Assembly (NCBI GenBank): GCA_023627715.1
Contig: JAMAHW010000064.1
Coordinates: forward strand, 124,001 to 188,000
Direction of reading: 5' to 3'
Origin: Periconia sp. R9002
Lineage: Eukaryota > Ascomycota > Dothideomycetes > Pleosporales > Periconiaceae
DNA: 64,000 nt
Positions 23,409-36,002 of the stretch are shown here, one piece after another (position 1 is the stretch's first letter; every line of letters begins with the position of its first letter). A program made the translations under genes and the position numbers. The notes under the pieces were generated by a model. That model did not search any database, was not told where the DNA came from, and worked only from the letters and a program-made list of their open reading frames with translations.

Positions 23409-24810
23409 CTATTGTAGTGTACCCAGATCAGTCTGCAGTTCCGGAACGTGGTCTTTCAACTCTTGAATTATCTCCTTCCACACTACCTTCTGCAGCGCCC
23501 TCGCTTTATCACTGTAGATGACCGATGCCGCAGCCCTATTTTATTTATCAGTACTCATTCCGCAATCATGCAATTCACTTCAAAGGGCAGACCCATTTTC
23601 GTCTCATGACCTACCTGCGATATTGGTCGGGACTAAGCCAGTAATTGAAAAACTCTCCCTGAAGAGCACACTGTTAGCGACCATTCCAGTATTTTGACGT
23701 AGAACAAACATATTCACTGCGAAGAGCATAATATGCGTGTTTATGAACGGAAGCAACTGTGACTCACATGAGTCTCCTTTGGCGCGAGCGCAGTGGTGAC
23801 GCAGATTCGGGCACCCGAATCAGCCGATTTAGCGGTAACGAACAGGACCAAAGCGACCAGGAATGCATGAATCCATGATCTTGAAGCTATGTTGCGGCCA
23901 ATGTCGGTTTTAACCATTCCGGGACACAGGCTGTTCACAATGACAAGAGGACTAACAAGTCAGTTATGCGTCGGGTAGAATTCAACGGGGTTGGTGGCTG
24001 GTTTCTTACTCCCCGTCCGGCCCTCTGGCTAGCTCACTGATACCCTCAATCATATACATCAGCATAAGTTTGCTAACGTTGTAATTAGGTTGCGATTCCC
24101 AAAATCCAGTGTCCCAATTGTCTTTGCTGCACACCTGCCGCAGAACTCCGTCCTTCTGCTGGGACCACGTGACTAATGGTTCGATATCGTTGTAGAGATG
24201 GTCGCGCGAAGAAAGAAATATGAGATGCGCTGGAGTCTTTCTATCACCCCACGCTCCACGCATCCAACCAAGCAAGAGCAGACCGACAAGAGTTGTACCG
24301 ATTGTGTTGACTTGAATTGTTCTTTCCCTAGATCATCTGCGTGTGAGATATGTAAAACATCGATGGGGAGGGGAGTACCTACCATCCTGCCTCACTTTCC
24401 TCCCAGTGAGAATTGACCATTCCGCCATTCAAAATTGCTACATCCAGCACGACTGGGCTAGAAAGAGTTTTTTTGAGTTGGGTCATAAAATTCGTACACG
24501 ATTCGTAGCGTTCCAGGTCAAGCTCAAGACACGTGATGTCTCCTTTGCGAGAGGGTCCCACTGCCTCTTCTATGCGTCGTTTTGCAGTAACGCCTTTTGA
24601 TTCCACGCGAGATGTAATGATCACGCTGGCACCGAGGGTAGAAAAGTGAATTGCGGCAGCTAGCCCGAGGCCAGTGGTACCCCCGACAATGAGGACAGTC
24701 TGTCCATCAAACGTACCCAATGATGGCAGCGGTTTCGGTACGAAACGCCCCACAAGTCGTTTGATGGGGGCATCAAGCAATGACATCCTTTTGATCGTTC
24801 TGGTGAGCAA
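23409..24810 (-). CDS. Short-chain dehydrogenase/reductase, five exons
   Basis: Exons 24810-24383, 24327-24010, 23951-23768, 23658-23615 and 23535-23409 give 366 residues, with every junction restoring frame. The cofactor motif is GGTTGLGLAAA near residue 43. The usual NNAG position reads LNGGM. The catalytic Ser is in FLSSRDH and the Tyr/Lys pair in YNVSKLM. CPGMVKTDIG follows, and the C-terminal tail contains VWKEIIQEL. It belongs to the fungal retinol-dehydrogenase-like SDRs that reduce carbonyls with NADPH. In this setting it could reduce the 3-keto group left by the oxoamine synthase, as FUM13 does in fumonisin synthesis, but that is inference from context. ATG codons at codons 1 and 9 are both possible starts. 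Confidence 0.85.
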
Positions 24811-26392
24811 TAGACGGAGCAGTTGAAATAACTGTTAGAATTGATCGATAATGGCTTTTGCGCAAGATAAAATCACGGTGTCTAGGTGATAAAAAGGAGG
24901 TACTTTTCACTACTCATTTGATTCCTGCACATGAGCGATGGAGCGATAGCTTCCAAAACCACGAGGTACGTTGTGTGAGTTGGAAATAGTGAGGATACAA
25001 GACGCCCAGACCGAGCCGAAGGGGACCACCCACGCCGCAGCCTACGCCGCATGCCATGCCTGAAATAGGCTGGTGTGGGCAGATCGTCACATGACCCCAA
25101 CAACCCCTTAAGTCGACTGATTCTACATACATGTATTTAGCAAGGAATAGCACATGACAATGGGATGTAAATTGATTGAAAGCTTTTGCATGCCTTTGAA
25201 CATTCTAAAGATGCCCTAAGGAGATTTTCTTGTTTCCTTTGACTCTGCAACGTGTGCTCAGCAGATCAGACATGCCTTTCTTGAAGTCAGCCATGTTGTC
25301 ATTAGGTCAAACATCATCTGCAACGCTTCAGCCTCACTGACGCGTCGTGCGGCGATTTCCCTCCCTCATACTCAGTGGCAAACGCTGACAAGGCTCGGCT
25401 GCGCAGGTACAACCCCGCCTGACCCAACTCACAGCACAACCCTCCGTCGAGTTCACCGAAATGCACAAACCTCGAGGCATGGTAATACAGAGTTTCGTGC
25501 AAATTCTGCTTCGTGAGTAATACTTGTTCTGGTTGATGAGCTGTATTGTATGCAAGCGCTATGAACTGGGCAGTTGATATCGTGAAATTGCTGGGTTGCC
25601 ATGCAGCCGCACCTGTCGTAGACCGAACACTGCATGGGTCGTGCGGTCACACAGATGTCAGCTTACCTCCGTCACTAGTCCGTAGAAAATGTGGAGTCTG
25701 GCGAGAACGATTTTTTCAATGCAACCCTGCGCACCCGCCAACCTGGATAAGTAAACAACCTGTTAGGTATTGTTCGTTGCTGTCGTTCCACCGAGAGTGG
25801 AGACTCAATGTAGATGACGGCTTTCGACGTTCTGCTCGGAGACCGACGATGCAAGACTAGATCGATTGACGAGAAGATGTTAGCTAGCCATAAACGGAAA
25901 TATAGTTGCACTCTGGACCACGGGGCATAGATCGGAACCTGAAGGCTGATTATCGTATAGGCAATAGTTTTCGATCATCAGGCACAAATATGTTACTGAC
26001 TGTCCGATTCAATCACAGGTCAAGTTGATAGGCGTCTTCCCAGGCTTAGAGGACAACGCCGTATATGCAATGCAAGACGCAAGTGTCTGAATCCCACAAG
26101 AAGGGCAGCTAGGCGGAATAGAGGCATTGAGATGCATTCATAGTATTCATTTGGAAAATTCAAAGCAGATTTTTCAGATATGAGGCTTGCAGTTTTTTCG
26201 AAGAGGTGTGACATGTCAATTCCCGTCTCTCGTACTTGAAGATGCAGGATGTAATATCGAGGTTGACTGGAGCAGAGGGGTTGAAATTCTGGAAGTATAT
26301 GCCGGCGATCCCGAACCAGGTATTACACTGGAGTGATTCCATAGTAATGACCCTACCGCAATTGCTTACGAACAATGCACTGCAATAGTTGC
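24811..26392. other. 1.6-kb intergenic region without a supported gene
   Basis: Only short frames without recognisable domains lie between the dehydrogenase start and the methyltransferase stop. A minus-strand frame near 26160-26340 has a protein-like composition but no motif. The region should hold the dehydrogenase promoter. Confidence 0.5.
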
Positions 26393-27583
26393 CTACAGAT
26401 TGCTAACTTCCGCATCAATGTCGGTACCAGAATTGCTAGCCCCCATAGGCTTTTCGAAACAGAGAATAGCGTAGGTAGCTGTACCATGAGCGTATGCCTT
26501 TTTCATTGACCGCATTCCCCGCATATAACCAATAGCATCTGGGCCTTGAGATATGAGATAGAGCACCGATGATATCGGCAAAGAAGTGTCCCTAAAAAAC
26601 GAGCATATAGTTAGATTCAATGTCTGCTTGGATGCAATCACAAATCAAGTACCTGAGACGGAACTCAACAGGAATAAACTGACCAGGTCTTAGCCACGTT
26701 CTTAGTGATATCCATTGGCTCGTGGCGCGTTGTGAATCCCGCCTTCCGGGCCATTTGCGTATACTCGTCCACGGTGCTAAGCTGAGGACAAAGATGATTG
26801 CGCGAGATGGAACTAAGCTCTTTTAGCGCACGCTTCGATGATGAAGCTGGATCGTGAGCCGCAAACATGTCGGCTATGATCAAGCAACCCCCAGGCTCGA
26901 GGAGTGCAAAGGCCGAGTCGAAACAGAGCTGCCTTGTATGCAGGTGGAAAATCACCTCCGAAAACCAGACACAGTCGAATTTCTCCCCTAGAGTCTCCGA
27001 TAAATGCTCGCGCATTTTTTCTATGTCAAGATTGAGGAACCGGACAGCGCCAGCGCTAGTGTTTGCGGGGGAGGCGGGTGGTGATAACTCCACGAAGTCT
27101 GGGTTGTCCAAGTTTAATGGTTGTGAGGACGGTGATCCTTCTTTTGACGCCTCTTTGAATGTTAACTCGCGCGCCATCTCCACCTGGCGCCGACTGTTGG
27201 TGATGGCCGTCACCCTGCAACCTCGTTCTCGAGCGAGGTATCTAGCGGTACCGCCAATGCCACACCCGACGTCTAGAACCCTGGAACCAGCGGAGATACC
27301 TGAAGTCTCAACAAGTTGGTTGACTTGATTGATTTGCGCTTGCTCATTGGTGTCTGTTGGAGTCTTGAAATACCCTTGGTGAATGTGTTCTCCCCTAAAA
27401 GGCGTTGTGAGTCCACATACGAGCGTCCGGTGGTGAAGAATTATACCAAACTTTCAAAAATTGTTCTGCAGACATGTCGTAATGCTTCTGGAGTCTCTGC
27501 TTGAGACGCATCTTGCCATCTTTGGTTTCTTTTCCGCCACCCGGGGGATCAAGATCCCTTTCTTTTTCGACTACACCTGGCAT
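26393..27583 (-). CDS. SAM-dependent methyltransferase (UbiE / tocopherol methyltransferase-like)
   Basis: Exons 27583-27447, 27394-26684 and 26591-26393 give 348 residues. Class I motifs are present: motif I VLDVGCGIGGTARYLA near residue 86, and the post-motif segment FDCVWFSEVIFHL followed by LLEPGGCLIIADMF. The N-terminal helix region carries HYDMSAEQFLKVWGEHIHQGYF, typical of gamma-tocopherol/sterol C-methyltransferase-like proteins. The second intron starts with the weaker donor GTCAGT, chosen because it joins NVAKTW to DTSLPISS. The ATG at 27583 was preferred over upstream in-frame Met codons because the family motif begins soon after. It probably methylates an O, N or C position of the cluster product. 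Confidence 0.87.
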
Positions 27584-28769
27584 CGTGTGTCTGGTAACAA
27601 TATTGCCTCGTAGAACTCTAATTGAGGGAGGTGGTATAGTTCGAAAAGGGTGAACTGAGCTCGGCTTCACGTGATTAACAAAAGAGCAATTGATCTGTGC
27701 GCACCGATAAAAATTGTGCAAATATAAACCATTGTCTATGCAGTAGCTCCTGCGCTTCGGTGCTCACAGCTGTACCTGGTGAATATTTGACCATTGATTA
27801 AGACAGACTGGGCTGACGGCCGAGCAATTGGCCGGATATGCACGTAATGATGAAAGGGGCTCCTGACATACATTACAGTAAATATTAGCTTCGCGGCCGG
27901 CCGTGTATTCAATCCTTGAGCAATACCCTGATTGAGTAGATTCGAGATCAAGAATCGGGAACGGGAAGGTGGAATTGCGTCTTTGCACCTAAGTACTTAA
28001 GCGCTTGCTGCAAGTTAAGGTCCCATCTGATGATGAGCAAATCATAATTAGTTTGTGAGCCTCCCAAGTGCGCTCCCCTGGCGTTCAATCGGCACTAAGT
28101 ATATTCCGAGGCTCGAACCGTGGCCACTGACGCATATCTATGCTCTTTACGTTGTCTACTTTCTCTTTATATAGCCACTACATTCGAGACGCCAAGTTAA
28201 GAGTGCCAATCTAGACTCACTGGGCAATCTTGAAGATTACGTTCGCTTGTAGCAGTAGGATCGATCACAGTGGGCATGCATTTCATATTGCAAACTGCAG
28301 GGGCAGGAATACTTGTACTGAGTCGGGTTTGAGCCTAACAAGGTTTACCGGTGGGATTAGTTACACGGAAGCATTTGAAGGAGGTTTACTGCCTTGGCAA
28401 AATGGCAGGGGGTATCTGCAAGGACAACGTGCACAGTCCAGCAGGCTTTGCCGGTCGCCCGAGTTTCCAAGCAAATGCAGATCAGCCCCCAGAAAGGGCA
28501 TATTTGCGAACTATCCAATGGAAAACTAGTTGAATAGCGGGCGGCATTGCTCTGTCTCCACCAGCGCCCTACCATGAATCTGATGTCGAACGGGCCAAGT
28601 CGCGGTGGAGAGTAGAGTGTGTAAGACATCGCGTGGAATTTCTCTCGTTTTTCAGATTAAATATCAATACATGGAAATTCTCGGGATTCACGAGCGTGCA
28701 AGGTAACGCACATAAAATGCATAGTATTCATCGTGGCGTTACCATATGCTATCTTCCACGACCAAGATC
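27584..28769. other. Intergenic region
   Basis: About 1.2 kb between methyltransferase start and membrane-protein stop, both on the minus strand. Plus-strand frames at 28230-28530 have no recognisable motif. It should contain the methyltransferase promoter. Confidence 0.5.
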
Positions 28770-29937
28770 TCAAACATCCTGCTCCAAGGTCGACTTCTGA
28801 CCGGATATTTTTGACAGAAGAATGGAATCAAATGCTCTAGCTTTCTTCGAATTCGGTTTGGATATTTCTTCAGTCCCTCGTTCAACGAGACCAGAGTCTG
28901 AACCAAGACGTTCTCGGGAGTAGAAACTTCTTGGTATCGTGCTCATTTTTGCTTTGGTCCAGCGTAGCAAAGGGCGGAGTGTCAAAAAGCAAGCACATAT
29001 AAAATAAGTGCCTGGTTCCGAGACATCGTATACCATAAGGTCCACACCCTCCCATAATGGATCATAGAAAATCCCAGTAGTTCTGAAGTGCGCGATCGTG
29101 CGTAAGATTGACACAATGACTCCACTATAAGTTACTGTCAGTACTGAGGCATGACTTGATGATCACGATTAAAGGGTACTCACACAGAACCCGTGAGGAA
29201 AGTGATTGTAACACCGATTTTCATCTGCTTGGAGGTATTCAATCTCCAGATCTCTGGCAAAGGCGTGATCAACATGACCACATCCGTAATGAAATTGGGA
29301 ACTGAAGCATATCCAAAGAACGTTTGGCTATCAATGCAGTTTTTATGGTCAGGGTCCGTCCATATGGAGCTTATATGTTTGCACTGGAATATAGACACAA
29401 AGATCACAGCTAAGGCGTGAGCTGCAACAACAAAACCAACGGCGTAGCAGATCCATCGGATGTATGAGTATCTGAAGATCTTTAGATAGAGCTGCAGAAT
29501 AGCAAATTTGGAAGTTGCGATTGAAAACGAGTAGGTGATTGGAGTAATCAAGAGTGCATTCAAACCCATAAACGCCAGCTTTTCGAAGTGTTCCATGTTT
29601 GGTCCTAACGCAACGAGAGTGTGTTGTCCTACACCCGACAAAGGCACGGCCACTTTCTTGTGTTAGTACATTGTTACATATTTTATTCGAGTCGAGACCT
29701 TCAGTGATAGCACGTACATATTGTGAAAATGCAATTTGCAATGTTCCCCAACAAAGCTGCAATAACAAGAGCATCGTCCCAACCAAAACGGACTTTTTGG
29801 ATTTGACGAGAGAGCATCCGGAGGACAAACGTAATTATGATAAGTGCGAGAAAAGTGCTCGCAGTGGTAAGTAAAACATAACCCCGATTCTCGGTGAAAT
29901 AATTGGGTGGAAGAGGGTCTGGTAGGGCGATCTCCAT
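28770..29937 (-). CDS. Fungal rhodopsin-domain (PTH11-like) seven-helix membrane protein
   Basis: Exons 29937-29718, 29652-29184 and 29124-28770 give 347 residues. The sequence has about seven hydrophobic helices and the hallmarks of the fungal rhodopsin-domain family: an extracellular N terminus, R-KVRFGWDDALVIAAL after helix 1-2, GVGQHTL before helix 3, a conserved cysteine-containing FQC and NCID loop, and a hydrophilic C-terminal tail of about 70 residues. Such proteins resemble GPCRs such as Pth11, but most have unknown ligands, and many sit in specialised-metabolite clusters without a proven role. The start at 29937 gives MEIALPDPLPPNYF, matching the family's short N terminus; an upstream Met in the same frame is less likely. 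Confidence 0.85.
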
Positions 29938-31128
29938 TTCGAAGTAAACTATGAAGATTCCTGACGTATGAATCGCGAAGCGATAACAGAGAACGTTTGG
30001 CCGTAGGGATAAGAGGTTTGCACCTTTATTATCATCCGTCTCGCTCACGGGGTACGGGATCTTCGGGATCAATGCGGAACATTCGCTTGCGTGGGCGTGA
30101 TTGTCAACGAAGAGCGAAAGCCGGCCGTCCTTGTTTTGCAGAGTACTCGTATTATATTACTTGTCACGCTTGTGCATACTACACACCATAAGTGCCTTAT
30201 CCATAGTTAGCCTAACCGAGTGCAAGCGCCGCCGAGCATTGCAGGGTTGTGTGACCCTGTCACTCCCTGTACTTTACACGTAGCACGTTCCCCGATTTAT
30301 GCGCAGCATTATCCCAGGCAGGATAGCTTATAAGGGTAAAAAGCGAGCTAGTGCAAAATCTGACGCATTATGGAGTAAGGCTTGCATTTGCGGTGAAATG
30401 GGGTGATGAGAACCACCAATGCAAGCGGAGAGTGAGACATTATTGAGGTGTATTAATTGGCAGTATGCAGATCCGCCCCAAGGAAGTAGTCCGTTATACG
30501 AATCGGCGTAACGAGTAGAGATGACAGTGAATCCCGGCCTTAACCCCCCCAGTAGTTACGCGTGTAAGACACGCTCTTCGCATACATGACCCTCTATTGC
30601 CTTTTTTCCCTAGTCGTAGCGTAGGTATGATATTCGTCACTCTCGTCCGAACGAGGCTTGGTGCGCGGATAAAAGGTTGTCGATGATTTTCTGGAGATTA
30701 TACAAAAGATTTTAAAAGTGTAATGCGAGTGATTGCTGGATCGGTCATTTTGCAGATTGTGTGATCTTTGTTCGTCCCAACTGAGCAAATATCAGGGATT
30801 GGCTCTTTTACATTTGCGAGAGTGCCTATTATACGAGAGGACATCGGTCAACCGGACTCCTCATCACAAAGACCAATAGTCATCAGGAAGCAAGTGAAGA
30901 ATTCGTAATATATCTATAAAGATTCAGTACGGAAGGCTCTAAAGATAAGAGTCTTTGGACCAACTTGTCCTCCTGCAACTACCGGTTTGATTTAATCATT
31001 ACCCTAGGCGAAACATTAAGGAAAGATAATATCAACAACCCAAGCCAACTATGTACAATTGTCACAGAGAAATTAAATAGATTATCATAGAATAAAATCT
31101 TCCTCCTCCACCTCCCCATACAGTAACA
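29938..31128. other. Intergenic region
   Basis: About 1.2 kb between the membrane-protein start and the esterase stop. No frame with a recognisable domain. It contains the promoter of the membrane-protein gene. Confidence 0.5.
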
Positions 31129-32903
31129 TCATAGGCGCAACTTCTCCAGATGAGCACGAATGTATTCATAGCTAGCAGCTCTAGCATTGTCGACTATGAC
31201 ATGAGCAGATTGGGCACCAAGCTCCAGAGATTGCTTTTTCTCGTGCCATGATGGCCAGTATGTGAGGTATCCACTAGGGGTATTGGGCGCATATTTGTTA
31301 GGGTCCAAAGAACACACGAATGCAATATATAGATCTTGGATAGATTTACTCATGTTGTCGGTCTCGTAGTAGATGTGAGGTAGGTCGGTAGCATGATATG
31401 TCCCAAGGATCGGAGTCTCATCCGCATATGTCGCTAGGTAGGACCATGCTGGAGTAGTTGCAGGAAGAGTTTCCAGCAAGATACGAGACATAAAATTGAA
31501 TTCCCAGTCGCCTAGGATAGCTGCAAGACGCTTAAACTCTGAGTAGACGTTATCTGACCCGTCCGTATTAGCAGGACTAACTGGGTCGCTAGGATAAGTG
31601 GCCACAAGGCCCTCGATCTCTTCTTTTGTACTTTTGTAGAAGAAAACTTCGTTCAGATAAGAAACCAAGGCCGATTCAGTGGTGATGTTGGACTGGAACA
31701 GGGAAAAGACAGTTCCCTGCAACGCCAGTTAGTTCATCAAAACTGTATGTAAAGTTCAATAACAGTTCGCTGAAATACCTCATTCTGTTGATTGCCAATT
31801 ATCATTGGCACTGCTGCGTACTTTCTTTTCAGGGCAAGCTCTTCCGGGCTTGCCGTTAGAACATGGCCGTCTGGCCTAGGCGCGTAATTGAATGCCAGAG
31901 AACTGTAGCTCAAGTATGCGGGGACACTGTTCGCCGCATTCAGAAAGGTGTCATAGTCGAGCTTGCGCAGACATTCAAGTTTTTCTGAATCGGCCACGGA
32001 CGCGCACCCTGCCACCCCGACCACCTGGTCAAAGATCCCCTGAGCCTTCACGCCGTCTATCGGTTCAGTCGGTGTCAGGCTGCCGCTATTCATAATTGCG
32101 GCTCGGAATAATGGGCGGTTCTTGTAGGTGTTGTTGCCGTCATAGAGTGCGAGTTGATCAAAAACACTCATCGCACCAGCGCTCTGACCCCATATTGTAA
32201 CAGCATCAGGATCACCTCCAAAAGCTGCAATGTTATCGGCAACCCATTCCAGCCCCATACGCTGATCAAGTAGACCCAGATTAGCTGCCCCATCAGCGAG
32301 TATCTCTTTCCCCCCAAGAAAACCAAACGCCCCAAGGCGATAGTTCACGGAGACAAGAATCAACGGTTTGCCCTGAGATACCGACTCAGGGATAAGTACT
32401 GAGCCGTTGTACATTTGTGGGCTGCCCGACTCGAAGCCTCCACCGTATATCCAAAAGAGAACCGGCAGCTTCTCATCAGGGCGCGTGCCTTTTGGTCGCA
32501 TGACTGACATGGTGAGACAGTCCTCAGTCTCATCACCTACTGCGGATCCGTATAAAAGAGTATCTTGGACACCGGGCAGGAAAATCACATCAAGCAAAAG
32601 AGGCGTGTATTCTATTGCTGACATTTGCGGGCATGCGGGACCGACACCGGTGGCCTGGACAGTCCCAGACTCAAATTTTTGTAGTCGAACTGGAGGTTTT
32701 AACCTTAGGGAATCAGTTGGAGATTCGGCGAAGGGAATGCCACGGAAGTATTCGATGCCATCCTCGCCCACGGAGCCCACGACAGTACCGGCAGGGAGCT
32801 CAACAGATGCGGTCGCAGCAGCGGCGTGGAATGGGATTTGGACTGCTTCTAAGCTGACAAGCGTTGCTGCGAGAGCACTGAGCAATCGTAATGTCGATCC
32901 CAT
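31129..32903 (-). CDS. Secreted type-B carboxylesterase/lipase
   Basis: Exons 32903-31779 and 31716-31129 (62-base intron, phase 0) give 570 residues. A signal peptide covers about residues 1-22. The fold features of the carboxylesterase B family follow: FRGIPFAESP, the EDCLTMSV segment, the oxyanion-hole WIYGGGFESG, NLGLLDQRMGLEWV, and the nucleophile elbow WGQSAGAMS near residue 237. The catalytic His is in GTYHATDLPHIYY near residue 477. Several N-glycosylation sequons are present. These enzymes hydrolyse carboxylic esters outside the cell or in the secretory pathway. In a PKS cluster it could trim or cross-esterify the product, or be a bystander. The ATG at 32903 is preferred because the signal peptide follows directly. 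Confidence 0.9.
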
Positions 32904-33452
32904 CTCCGTTGTCGAATAAACAAGATCAATGTACAAATTAAAACTTCGTGTGCAGTAGTAGTATCTAAGCAACGCAAAATGTTGTAGAAACTGTAACCAT
33001 GTCGTTCGTTGCTGCTGATTTAGCCTAATTTAAATACCTGGCTCCACAAGCGTTTCTCATTCCTTCGGAGTTGGCAGAGAAACGCCCACAGACTGTTAGA
33101 GACACAACTGCACACAAGCCAACCTTGGCACAGGATAAGACGGGACACTCACACGACTTCATTTTATAGGGAACGCATGTTACGTCAACTGAGCGCATTG
33201 CCGCCATCAGTTACACATATATGCGTGTAGCGTTTCTTTGATGATCCTTGTAGAGATCAACTTGTTTAACGCTTGATAGCAGTTCAATCATAGGATTGAG
33301 TATTATAATAAATCCAAAATTTCGAAGTCTATGTGCACTGCTTTGGAATTCAACTTCATGCGCATCCCACGTTTCTGGGATATGCTCGTGTCTACACCAA
33401 TACTTGTTCGTGTCGGTCTCTCACAGGACCTGACTCAGCCCTGCATCTCCGA
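32904..33452. other. Intergenic region, esterase promoter side
   Basis: About 550 bases between esterase start and oxoamine synthase stop. No gene is seen. Confidence 0.5.
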
Positions 33453-35014
33453 CTAAACCATCCCAAATCCAGTCAACTGCTCACGTCTCATCCAATCGTA
33501 TACTTCTTTTGCAGCCTTTGGTACCAACTCCGAACCTGTACCCGCCTCTAGGTCTACCATTTCTTGTACCCATGCATAGATAGCGTCGACAAACCGCTTA
33601 ACTTGTTCTTCTGTATTATGCGCATGAATGATGACCCTCAACCGACTTTGACCTGGGGGCACTACCGGATATACTACGGGAAAGGTACGGAATGAAGCTG
33701 AGAGAAGATGATAATACATCCACCAAAACGATTTCGGTTTGGTCGAGATGGCCAGTAGATGGGTGTTTAATTCGCGATCTTCCCATCCCTCTGCGAGAGG
33801 AACGTTCAATATACCTTTGGACTTCGCTGTCTGCCAAAGCTGATGCGAGGTTAAAAGCTCGAAGAATAATCTCGCCATGTCCTGGACACGTTCTCGGTCC
33901 TGGAAGTAGCAACATTTAGAACATACTGTCCGACCTTTGGAAAGCAAACAAATCACGTACCTCCTGTTTTGTGCTAAGCACCTTGTATCCCGACCTCACA
34001 GCTGCAACAAAAGGGAAAGTAGGCGCTGTAGAAAACATGACGGCCCTTGAAAAGTTGATCACTGTATTCCGAATGATTCTGTTGCCGAGAATGATTGCTA
34101 AAAAGCGGTTTAGCCTGGGAACGAACAAATGGCGAAGCATCATAGAACATACCCCCGGATGCACCAATGGCTTTGCCAAAGGAATGCATGACTACAGCAA
34201 TCTCTTCTTCTAGTCCGAGCTCGCAGACGAGTCCTTTACCTTCAGGACCTATGAACCCGACGCTATGCGCCTCATCAACTACGAACTGACAGCTGCCCTC
34301 GTGGTACTGGAATACTTCCTTGGCAGCTTCAACGAGTTCTCGTAGTGGACATATATCACCATCCATACTGTATATGGACTCCACTGCAACGAGAACGCAT
34401 CGCTTTGACTGGCGCACTAGAGGCCGTGTTTCAAGGATATCCCGTAGGGCTTCTCTGAACGCGTCAACATCGCTATGAGGGAATGCGACCCTATCAGTCG
34501 CGAGGGATTGTCTGATGCCGTCATGTGTACTCGCATGGACTAATGTGTCATACAGGATAACGTCTCCCTGCTTTGGAATTGTTGTCCAAATAGCCAAGTT
34601 GGCCTCGAATCCCGAGCCGACTAGCAGTCCGGCTTCGACGCCGTGGAAGGCAGCAATCTCTGACTCAACCTGTTCTATGTAGATGTAGTTGCCATCCATG
34701 AGCCTCGAGCTGGTAGTGCCTAGGGCAAAGTGGGGATTTCTATCGAGCTCAGCACGGAACTCATCGCGGTGCAGGGAACTTCGGCCCATCGACATGACAT
34801 CCCCAGAGCAGAAGTCCACTGAGCTGGTATCCGGCGGTAGCGTTGAATAGAAGTTGTTAGAAGCGCGCTTGACCTCAAGGACCTCTTCCAGATTGCGATA
34901 AAAGGTAGGAAGTGATTTGGCTTGCTCCGTTTGCGTTTTGTGGCCTTTGATCAATGTGGCAAGTGGCCCCCCAGGGGCGATGAAAGAGTTTTTGACCGAT
35001 GGCAAATCCCCCAT
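33453..35014 (-). CDS. Alpha-oxoamine synthase (PLP-dependent; Fum8/serine-palmitoyltransferase-like)
   Basis: Exons 35014-34153, 34097-33961 and 33899-33453 give 481 residues. The fold-type I aminotransferase domain shows VDFCSGDVMSMG (the family's NYLG-like start), LGTTSSRLMDGNY, the substrate-loop VLYDTLVHAS, the PLP-binding DEAHSVGFIGPEGKG near residue 246 and the Schiff-base Lys in HSFGKAIGASGG near 281. The family condenses an amino acid with an acyl thioester and releases CO2, as in 8-amino-7-oxononanoate synthase, serine palmitoyltransferase and Fum8. It starts 989 bases from the divergently transcribed PKS, which lacks a thioesterase. This enzyme therefore probably releases the chain as a 2-aminoketone. 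Which amino acid is used cannot be read from the sequence. All three exons keep frame and nothing is missing. Confidence 0.93.
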
Positions 35015-36002
35015 TGTGGAATAATATTAAAATGGTGTTGTTTTTCTACAAGACCAAAAAATATCCCTCTAGACGGAAGGTTCTTTTGAAGGAGGGATAA
35101 CTTGCCATCGAAACATACGGGGATAACGTAACGCAGCTAAAACTCTATAGTCAGTTCATGTGCTTATGGCCCCAATTGCCAAGGCACCGACGGGGGCAGC
35201 CGAGTCTGTACCGCTCCTACCGCAGGGGTAGACTTGCATTGGCGTCTTTACCCCGGCCACCCTCAGGAAAAGCCTGCGGTCAGCAATTCAGTCGGATATG
35301 TTGCCCGTATGGAGATGCCGCGAGCGATTGGAGTCTACCTACATCAGCTCTTCAACAGCATCAGTTGCTCATTTGCATTCTATTGTAGTTTTCATGACTC
35401 CCTTTCGAGTGGAAATTTACCTGCGGAGTGAGCCTCTGCGAGTTGTAATCCATGTCAGACCTCTCGAGGTAAGTGTCTGGCTTACCCCAATCAATACTCT
35501 GAGCATATGCAAAGACGCCCACCTAGGAAGAGACCTTGGCAGGATCCCCACCTGCACTCAATCTAAGAAGCAGCAATGATCCCTGATTGCCCATCGATAG
35601 TGTAAAACTGTGATAGCGCAGGTGTAATTTCGGAATTAGAAGGGGGTCGGGTACTAAGTCACACATTCCCGTAGCTATGATCGTAAACGGGGCTTATTTG
35701 AGTCCTTGCATGCATATCGTAGGGTGGTTACACTCGATCGATTAGGAAGCTCCGACAATACGTATCCACATTCAAGCTACCAATTTTTTACGTCTTTGCA
35801 ATGTTCGAGGATATGCTATAGCGCCCGCGCACCTGTGAATGCAAACTTTCCAATCCATTGAAGTCGCTAGCCCCGCCTTGACATCATTTGAGATTGGCGT
35901 GTTGCCATCACGATTAGACGCAGCACCAAAACACCAAGTGCCAAACAGAAGCAATTGTTGCATACTGTCACTTACCAAACTCCGATGGGAGTACCTGGCT
36001 CT
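35015..36002. promoter_or_regulatory. Divergent promoter region shared by oxoamine synthase and PKS
   Basis: The 988 bases between the two start codons contain no supported gene. The head-to-head arrangement of the chain-building and chain-releasing enzymes suggests shared control. I could not identify a specific operator with confidence. Confidence 0.55.

Noticed and set aside
35955..36002. An upstream in-frame extension of the PKS start
   Set aside because: The first codon there is TTG. The ATG at 35985 is possible but adds only six residues; 36003 gives MEPIAVVG, the usual start of the KS domain.
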